64,000 bases of DNA from Aporrectodea caliginosa (taxonomy: Eukaryota; Annelida; Clitellata; Crassiclitellata; Lumbricidae): positions 1,637,256 to 1,701,255 of the forward strand of contig JACEVL010000004.1 in NCBI GenBank assembly GCA_020284085.1, read 5' to 3'. The translations under genes were made by a program, and so were the position numbers. The first letter of the stretch is position 1; every line of letters starts with the position of its first letter. Below the pieces are notes generated by a model, which ran no database searches, had not been told where the DNA came from, and saw only the letters and a list, made by a program, of their open reading frames with translations. Shown one piece after another: positions 57,324 through 64,000 of this stretch.

Positions 57324-59453
57324 CTAGACACGGGATGTTTCTTCTGGGTTGTCTTTTTTATGTGAACCGTTGTTCGTTTCTTTCCTTAGTTCGCTATTGA
57401 AATCCTTGTGAGACCCGTTTTCAGCTTTATTTGAATCCGTTATTTCCATATCCTTCAGAAAATTATCTCCTGTCCTCGTCATACCCTGAAAGTAACAAGG
57501 CCAAAGCGATCTATTGAAATTTTTTCCATTAACAGTAAGGTCAGGATCGTATCCAGACATTTCCCCCGAACAAATGCACTCCTCTTCGATCACTTACATA
57601 GTTCATTCTATTGGCTATTTGTAGAAATTATTATTAATTATTTAAGTAGATGATGATGATGATAAAGATAACGATGACGATGATGATGGCGATGGTGATG
57701 ATAGCATTTGTATGGCGCATACTTTAGTTTTCTGCAACGATGCGCAATAATTATTCTCGCCGTCCACGTGTTCTTGGTTTTCCTTGTCGTCCGACGATCC
57801 CCAGCTGCAGTGGAATCTCATCAGAAGACGTTCATCCACCTTCTCTTCCAGGTCTCTGTTCCCTGTTAAATCATAATATAAGTAGACATGAGGCCGCGTT
57901 TAAATTTCTTTTGATGATGTTGTTGTCACTTTGAAACTGAGGCACGGTGGTGGCCGATTGGCTAAAGCACTCGGCCTATATGTGATGCGCAGAGTTCGAG
58001 TTTCGCCAGTTACTGTGCACGGACCTTGTCGTATTATCGTGTGCACTTCTGAATTTTGGAAAGAGGCGATATCAAATTCTGTATTGTATTGTATATATTG
58101 TAATTGTAATTAGCAACTTCTATTGCGCCGGTGTCTAATGCACAGGTATCAACCGATGGCGCATCAAAACAATCCATAATCAGGTCAACATCCAGAAGAT
58201 TAGTCAGTAAGAGACAGAGAGACAGCCTCCGATGGATATGCAATTTGAAAATATTGAAGGATAATTAGCTGTTACATAGTATCCATAACCATAACCATCA
58301 TAGTAGGCCTACATCGTAGTGTCTTCGATATTAAAAATCTGAGATCAGAACGAATCATGTTAGTAAGTAAGTGAGTAAATGAGTAAGTGAGTAAGTATAT
58401 TCTTTTATTTAACCAGCTTTCAAACAGCACTCTGGTGAACAAACATCTAGGTGAAGTAATTAATCTTTTAAATTGCTAATCTATGACCATTTATTCTACA
58501 TGTGTACAGCATTCTGACTACAAAAGTTGCCCTCACGCTATAGTCTGCTTTGTCACCGTTTTAGACTCTACTGTCGAAAGGAGATTTAATTGAATTACAG
58601 TACATTAGATTCTATTAGAGTAACCAGAGTAGGAAAATCAGATTATATTATATAAGACATGGGTTAGATTAGATGGCACTTACTCGTAATGAAGGATGCT
58701 ATTATAGCGATGACTCCTGTGATGAGTGCTCCAAAGGATGTAAACCACAAATAAGAAATGGCATAGAAATTCTCCAGACCTCGAAGTTCAGTCTGAGGAA
58801 AGTACAGAAGTTGCAATCAGGACTCACCGCATCATATTCTACATAACCTCCTTCCATCAAAATAGCCCCAGTCACACATATGTACCAACTTGCGGTCAAA
58901 GACAACAGCAACTTCATCCCACGACTCCCATATAAACATATACATGTCTAAACGTATCATTGGCCATATCCCAAAAGAAAGAACAGAACGTATTGTTAAC
59001 GTAATGTAATGTGATGCGAAGTATTGTTAGTGAAGCAATTGCATATGCTAGGGTGCAATGCTATGTAGTCACTGAATGTGCATACAAAGCATATATAGTT
59101 CCTGAGAGACTGGTTTAGAAAATTAAACAATGCCATATGATGTATTCTCGTAGACAGGGCTTACCACATGACTTCCAGCGACTCGCGGAACTACAGTTGT
59201 TTGGTTCCAGTTGTTGATGACGCCATTTCCTTCATCTACTTCGAAGGAGGTGTAGTAGGTATAGTTCAGGGTGGAGTGGATGAATGTGGAGTTACTGTTT
59301 CCAATGGAACATTGCTTCACGGATACCGGAGGCAGAGGAGGGTGCTTCACCGTCAGTGACCCAATGCTCAACCAGAGGGTCATCAGTACACCCACGATGC
59401 CCCCTAGTAGCGCCCCCTTTAACAGAAAAATATCGTCTATCATACTTCGGAAT

Positions 59454-59548
<95 letters not shown>

Positions 59549-62500
59549 TATTCTTTTAATGAAGCGCCTGACAAATGCACTGCGCTGTACATGTAGTCCT
59601 ACATGTTATGACGATTAAGCAATTCACAAGAACACGAGATGAGGAATTGGAGGTCAGATGTATTGAAAGGTCAGGGATTTTCTTGATTTGGTCAGGAAGA
59701 CCTAGGATGATGAATTCTGTTTTGGAAGGGTTGAGGCAAAGGAGTTTGGACGACATCCATTGAGAGACTAGGTTAACCACATTGAGTAGTTTTGCTATGG
59801 AGGTGGAAAAAGAGCTTGGGGAGAAAGATTTGTAGAGTTGGGCATCGTCTGCACATCTAATCTAGTAATATATCTGTCCCAAAGATTTCTATCATATTGA
59901 GCAGGACGTCTGTATGATAGATCTTAGACCATACAGTAAATTTTAATTTGGATTAATTATCAGTTGCAAAATCAGATTTCAGATTTCAGATTTCACAAGC
60001 TTTATTGATCACCAATCAAAATACAAGTTCATGAACATTTGTTGCAGTAGTTCATGGTGTCAAAGGGTAAACCCAAAAGGAACAACAACGTTCCGCTGGC
60101 AGGGCCGCCCCTTTCTCATTACTATTTTTATGTAACAGTAACACGGTAAATCAGATTTAATGCAGCATTATGATAATTACATGTGACGTCGGCCGAGAGA
60201 AGGGACCACTTGTCGCTTTCTAGATCAGCCAGAAAATGGTCTTTTTCTTATACCTTGATTATTGTTTTTGGGGCCGTCCATAAATGACGTCACGCACCTA
60301 GGGGGGAGGGGGTCGGAAATTTGTGACGATGTGTGACGTGGGGGAGGGGGTCAGCCAAGTGTGACGTCACATCACGTCTGTGTAATTAAATTTAACAATT
60401 AACAACAATTTAATCTTAAAATAACAGCTCTAATTTTGAGTATTAAAATTTTCATAATTTTTGATTATTTTTATGTATACGGGCACCATTATTAATAATT
60501 TTCTAATTATTTAAATATTTGTCACCATAAGATTTTTAAATACTTATTACAATGACAATAAATGGGCATTGAAACATGTTTTATTATCATGTGGAAGTTT
60601 CGTTTTAGGGGGGTCAGAGCTTTGTGACGTCATTTGTCAGGGGGTGTGACTTTTTGTGACGAAGTGTGACGAGGGGAGGGGGGTCAAAAATCGGCCAAAA
60701 TAGCGTGACGTCATTTATGGACGACCCCTTTTGCGTCTAATTACTGCATCTGAAGCTAATAATCGCTGTATAGCGCCCTATGTTACTCCGCTTGATGCAA
60801 TAAGACCAAAAACTTTGCATTGACCCATCAGGTAAGGACAGTTTCAATATTTATAGACGATTTCCCGCCAAATGAAAAAAAAATGTGCATAAATTTTGGG
60901 CCAAACGTTCTGAAATTTTTACCATGATTTTCTGACGGTATAAGCTCATGGAAACTGTTAATAAGTCCATTCCCGACAAGTGGTGCCTTCTCTCGGCCGA
61001 GGTCACATTATAGAGTCTTCACCAGCAGCCAATTATAGTCGCAATGCACATTTTAACCATATAACTACTGGGACATTAACTACTGGGACAAATGTCCCAG
61101 TGGTTGTAGGATTTGCCCCAGTAGTTTTAGAATTTGTCCCAGTAGTTTTGGTGATTTGTTCCAGGTAATACTTTACTTTAAATGTTAGTTTCCAATAACA
61201 TAACATTGAAAGTATAGTAGCAGACTTTGGCCCAGTAGTCCAAACCCGACAAAATATGCACTGAGTAGTCCTCAAAGGATGATTAGCATATTAACCTTCC
61301 AGTTGGCGTGTTTGGAGATTCCACCGAGGACGAAAATTGCAACCAATGGACCAACGAACGAACTAAACATGGCCATCAACACCTGCGCACGAACAGGCAA
61401 ATAATTGTAATAGGAACTGTATTAATTATAGCAAAAACAATGACAATACTGAAAGTACTGTGGTCATTGTAGCAGTGGTCATTAAAAGAGACAACGCTTT
61501 GTTGTGGTAGTATTACTGCTGCTGCTGCTTCTACGGTTACTACAGGAACACTACTGCACTGCAACTACCACTACCACTATCACTACCACCACTACGACCA
61601 CTTCTACTACTTGTACTAATTAATTATTATTATTACTATTACTATTATTACTTTTATTATTAGAGTCATCGTCATCGTAATTGTTTTAAATAATTACAAG
61701 AAAAGTTATAATTATTATATTACATTAAATAGGCTAGTATTAAAATATGACAATGAAAAAATATTTAATGTAACAATGTCATTATAGCCTATTATATACA
61801 AATATTATGTAATTAATAACACGATATAATGAAATAATAATTATTACTTATTAACCCGAAATAGGTCTAGTGTCAGGAGTCGGAAGTCGGTGAACCCCTC
61901 AGGAGAAAATATATGCTCATGTTATTTATTATTATTATTATTATTTTTATAGTCATCATCATCATTTCATCTTCCAAAGTCCTGTCATGGCATTTCAGCG
62001 TTTCAATGCCTTTACTTTCTATAACACTGTTGTCAGACCTAAACTCCACAGATGCAACTGTTGCAGAAAGTTCAAGGTATCATAATATTATATAGGCCTA
62101 CCTACAAAAATGGTAATGAAATTTCACACGCCCATTATGTTTCCGAAGAATGAGTAATCTATTGAATTGGGTTGGCTATACAATATAATCTGGCTGTGTT
62201 TAGGAATAACCTTACAAATAATTAATTAATCGACGGCATGCTTACCTGTATGATTGGACCTGGAATCGAAGCTGCGAGGAACGCCACTCCGATGCCTACG
62301 GCTCCAAACAGCACAACTGGATATCACAAAGAAACAGCGAACTGTTAAACCAGCGAATGAGATATTAACATGGCACCATTTCTCAACGATGCTGTAATAT
62401 ACTCCCGAAGAAGTACCCATCAAAGTATACTACAATAATTTCAGAGTAAAAATGACTGTGTGGACATCTGAATAGTTACCTAGGAGTTTGTTGATGAAAG

Positions 62501-63762
62501 CCTTCTTTATTTCTGGCAGGTGGCTCAGTTTCCACTTGAGAACGTCCTCCCAACAGTTTGCAGCTGAACCGCTTAGTAGCGAAGACACGGTACTTCACGA
62601 TACATACATACAACAGGGAAATAGAATATTGTAATGCAGGACGACCTAAGAATGGTCAGAGACAATGACAGGGAAGCAAAGGAAAGTGAAGGGAGAGATA
62701 AGGAAAGGTGAGATTTGGTTATTGCAACGTGGCTGGGCTGGGAGCGCCACTGAGTAGGCTTTTTGAAGAGACGCTAAATAAATTTCCGAAATGAATGCCA
62801 GAAAAATTTATGAGTAGCAATAATTGACATTTTTAAATAGGGTCGTTGACTATTTTGTACTTGCAGGAAGGACGGTTCGACTAAAGTTGTAACAAAAATA
62901 ATTTGAAAGCAGTGATGGCATAGTCCTGAATGATTGTCAACCTGACTATATGATTTTGATACTTTTAATCGAATTAATCAGTAAACGCCAGTACCTCAAC
63001 GTTGCTCCATAGAGTGTGGAGAGAAAGAGTCCTGAAAATCCCGGCGAATCAGCGAAAATTGTCACAACAAAGTATGGAAGCAACTGTACAGATGAAACAA
63101 GCATATCGTCAAATTCAGATGTTATAGAATCTGAAGAGTTTTAAGTAACAGAAAATGTACATATCGAGCATATTGACATTAGTAACGTGGTATAATATGC
63201 TAAGATTTAACGAAGAAATTGCACAATAATGTCATTCATACTTGGGATGTCGAGCACTGGTAACCCTTGACTCAGCGAGTCTGCTGCAGGATCTGATCTA
63301 TTGTTTGTTGATGCCTACTATATGCATTTTCTTTTACTTAAACTCACTTGCAAGAGATCTGCCAATTCACTTTTGATTTTCATGGCCATGAACTCTCTTC
63401 GCTCTGCGGCTCATGGTGAGCTGATGGTTCCCTTCACGCGTACCTCACTTGTCCGAATGAATGAACTCGAGATGCTATTTCAACGTGTAGTAGACCCCAA
63501 ATTAACTTAGCAATGCTATGTACTTTAATGCAAACGGCTAAATGTAGCAACAACGTTCAAGAATTCTTCCTCGCAACAATATGGCCGTCAGCAAGTGGAT
63601 AGCAGAGATGAGAAAAACTGTCTGACCATGTTAGGATTTGCGATGTCTTTGTTGACCAGAGGATCGCACTTGATGCTTGAGTAGTACGCCAAGACGATTA
63701 GTCCAATGAATCCGGCCACGGTGTCCATTATAACCATAGGAGGAATAAGTATCAAAATTGTT
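57324..63762 (-). CDS. SLC5A8-like sodium-coupled solute symporter, gene D, exons 8-16 (5' part beyond window)
   Basis: Exons are 8: 63627-63762; 9: 62995-63083; 10: 62480-62592; 11: 62246-62316; 12: 61296-61382; 13: 59165-59416; 14: 58684-58792; 15: 57723-57862; 16: 57324-57485. They total 1159 nt (a partial codon plus 386 codons including the stop), all in agreeing phase with GT-AG sites. The encoded 385 residues cover the second half of the transporter: membrane segments such as MVIMDTVAGFIGLIVLAYYS (exon 8), SIPGPIIQ (exon 11), a sequon-rich extracellular loop (exon 13) and a charged cytoplasmic tail (exons 15-16). It is closer to gene A than to gene C in exons 8, 13 and 16. No lesion is seen, so it appears functional. 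Exons 1-7 should lie beyond 64000. Confidence 0.9.
57945..58107 (+). mobile_element. SINE family 2 (gene D intron 14)
   Basis: The head reads GTGGCCGATTGGCTAAAGCA then CTCGG (A box) and AGAGTTCGAGTTTCGCC (B box). The body has GTTACTGTGCACGGACCTTG and the tail is (TATTG)n. It sits where gene A carries its interrupted copy. Confidence 0.75.
58366..58445 (-). mobile_element. 3' end of a TTAC-tailed element (gene D intron 14)
   Basis: (AGTA)n-type repeats precede TATATTCTTTTATTTAACCA. On the minus strand this is a 3' end with a TTAC tail, like those at 29640 and 56788. Confidence 0.5.
59459..59640 (-). mobile_element. SINE family 1 3' half with expanded (ATT)n tail (gene D intron 12)
   Basis: On the minus strand this reads TGTTCTTGTGAATTGCTTAA, TCATAACATGTAGGACTACA, GCATTTGTCAGGCGCTTCAT and then an (ATT)n array of about 88 bp. 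The microsatellite is thus a grown SINE tail. Confidence 0.75.
59640..59885 (-). pseudogene. CR1/L2-like reverse transcriptase fragment (gene D intron 12)
   Basis: The minus strand encodes CADDAQLYKSFSPS, with the ADD core of the RT catalytic box. It then gives VNLVSQWMSSKLLCLNPSKT and EFIILGLPDQIKKIPDLSI, the conserved WMSxNxLxLNxxKTE block of CR1/L2-group LINEs. It is a short internal piece without ends. Confidence 0.75.
60183..61006. mobile_element. TIR element (outer), 824 bp, hosting a nested element
   Basis: The ends are GTGACGTCGGCCGAGAGAAG plus GGACCACTTGTCG and, inverted, GTGACCTCGGCCGAGAGAAG plus GCACCACTTGTCG: 31 of 33 match. AT flanks both ends and may be a 2-bp target duplication. 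Without the nested insert it is about 360 bp. No ORF. Confidence 0.75.
60270..60728. mobile_element. TIR element (inner), 459 bp, nested
   Basis: The ends read GGGGCCGTCCATAAATGACG and, inverted, GGGGTCGTCCATAAATGACG, followed on both sides by TCACGC and G-rich GTGACG motifs. T-runs (TTTTT and TTTT) flank it. There is no ORF. Similar CGTCCATAAATGACGTCAC termini are widespread in invertebrate small DNA transposons; the superfamily is not assigned here. Confidence 0.8.
61042..61263. mobile_element. 222-bp inverted-repeat element (gene D intron 12)
   Basis: It begins CAATGCACATTTTAAC and ends AAAATATGCACTGA, imperfect inverted termini. ACTACTGGGACA-type motifs are repeated about five times inside, in both orientations. 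A longer relative is at 54868-55795. Confidence 0.65.
62733..62795 (+). mobile_element. LINE/SINE 3' tail fragment (gene D intron 9)
   Basis: GGGAGCGCCACTGAGTAGGC, then TTTTTGAAGAGACGCTAAAT and TCCGAAATGAATG match the shared 3' module. The hairpin stem has decayed here. Confidence 0.6.
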
Positions 63763-63789
63763 CTGTAAAACAAAATCAGTTCCTATATA

Positions 63790-64000
63790 AATATAAATGT
63801 TCGCGTTTTTCTACAGCGACCGTATATTATGGCCTCGACCCTGCTCATTTTTCAATGAATTGATCGGGTTCGATCCTTCACCACCGCTCGCCCGTTTTAA
63901 ATTATTGGCGTTCTATATCGCGGTTCGCTTCCCGATGCTGGCTTACTTCAGAGATTGAAATCTGGAGCTAGCACGGTCCTTGCACGGGAACCTTAAATGG
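63790..64000. repeat. Dispersed repeat, relative of 1785-2045, cut by the window edge
   Basis: This contains TTTTTCAATGAATTGATCGG, a GATCCTTCACCACC block and CGCTTCCCGATGCTGGCTTA. They correspond to blocks of the repeat at 1785-2045, part direct and part inverted. It lies in intron 7 of gene D. Confidence 0.5.

Overview
The window looks like animal nuclear DNA, AT-rich and dense in repeats. Short GT-AG exons are separated by introns and intergenic DNA full of trinucleotide microsatellites, tRNA-derived SINEs, CR1/L2-type LINE fragments and small inverted-repeat transposons. A marine invertebrate deuterostome, perhaps an echinoderm, is my best guess. It rests mainly on a Gmr1-type Ty3/gypsy element, a lineage described mostly from deuterostomes. 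Nothing bacterial, viral-particle-like or CRISPR-like is present.

The only host protein genes I can support are a tandem, same-strand (minus) cluster of sodium/solute symporter genes of the SLC5A8/SLC5A12/SLC5A6 type (sodium-coupled monocarboxylate or vitamin transporters). They share one 16-exon plan. Gene C (41266-53214) is complete: I placed all 16 exons, every junction is GT-AG, and the joined CDS is 1950 nt (649 aa) with no frame conflict. Gene D (57324-63762, running off the right edge) has intact exons 8-16. Gene A (13502-31639) keeps thirteen exons but lacks exons 5, 6 and 9 and has an in-frame TAG in exon 11, so it is probably a pseudogene. A and D are the closest pair; their introns and 3' flanks align, and each shows the unoccupied state for some insertions in the other.

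Intron 3 of gene A holds a 6.4-kb LTR retrotransposon (22887-29300, minus) with one uninterrupted 1784-aa Gag-Pol ORF. Its integrase lies before the reverse transcriptase, the Gmr1 arrangement. A segment starting in its leader and covering exons 1-3 of gene A occurs twice, almost identically (28929-33835 and 33934-39006). A homopolymer-rich, low-quality-looking stretch joins the copies, so this may be an assembly (haplotype) duplication.

Region by region: 1-11 kb, repeats only (foldback elements, SINEs, microsatellites, a decayed LINE RT, and a 664-bp inverted-repeat element with a telomere-like core). 11-13.5 kb, 3' flank of gene A with a large TGTA-rich minisatellite. 13.5-31.6 kb, gene A with the LTR element. 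33.9-39 kb, duplicate block. 39-41.3 kb, intergenic. 41.3-53.2 kb, gene C. 53.2-57.3 kb, intergenic SINEs and inverted-repeat elements. 57.3-64 kb, gene D. Several inverted-repeat elements carry clear target-site duplications; one lies 12 bp from a splice acceptor of gene C.
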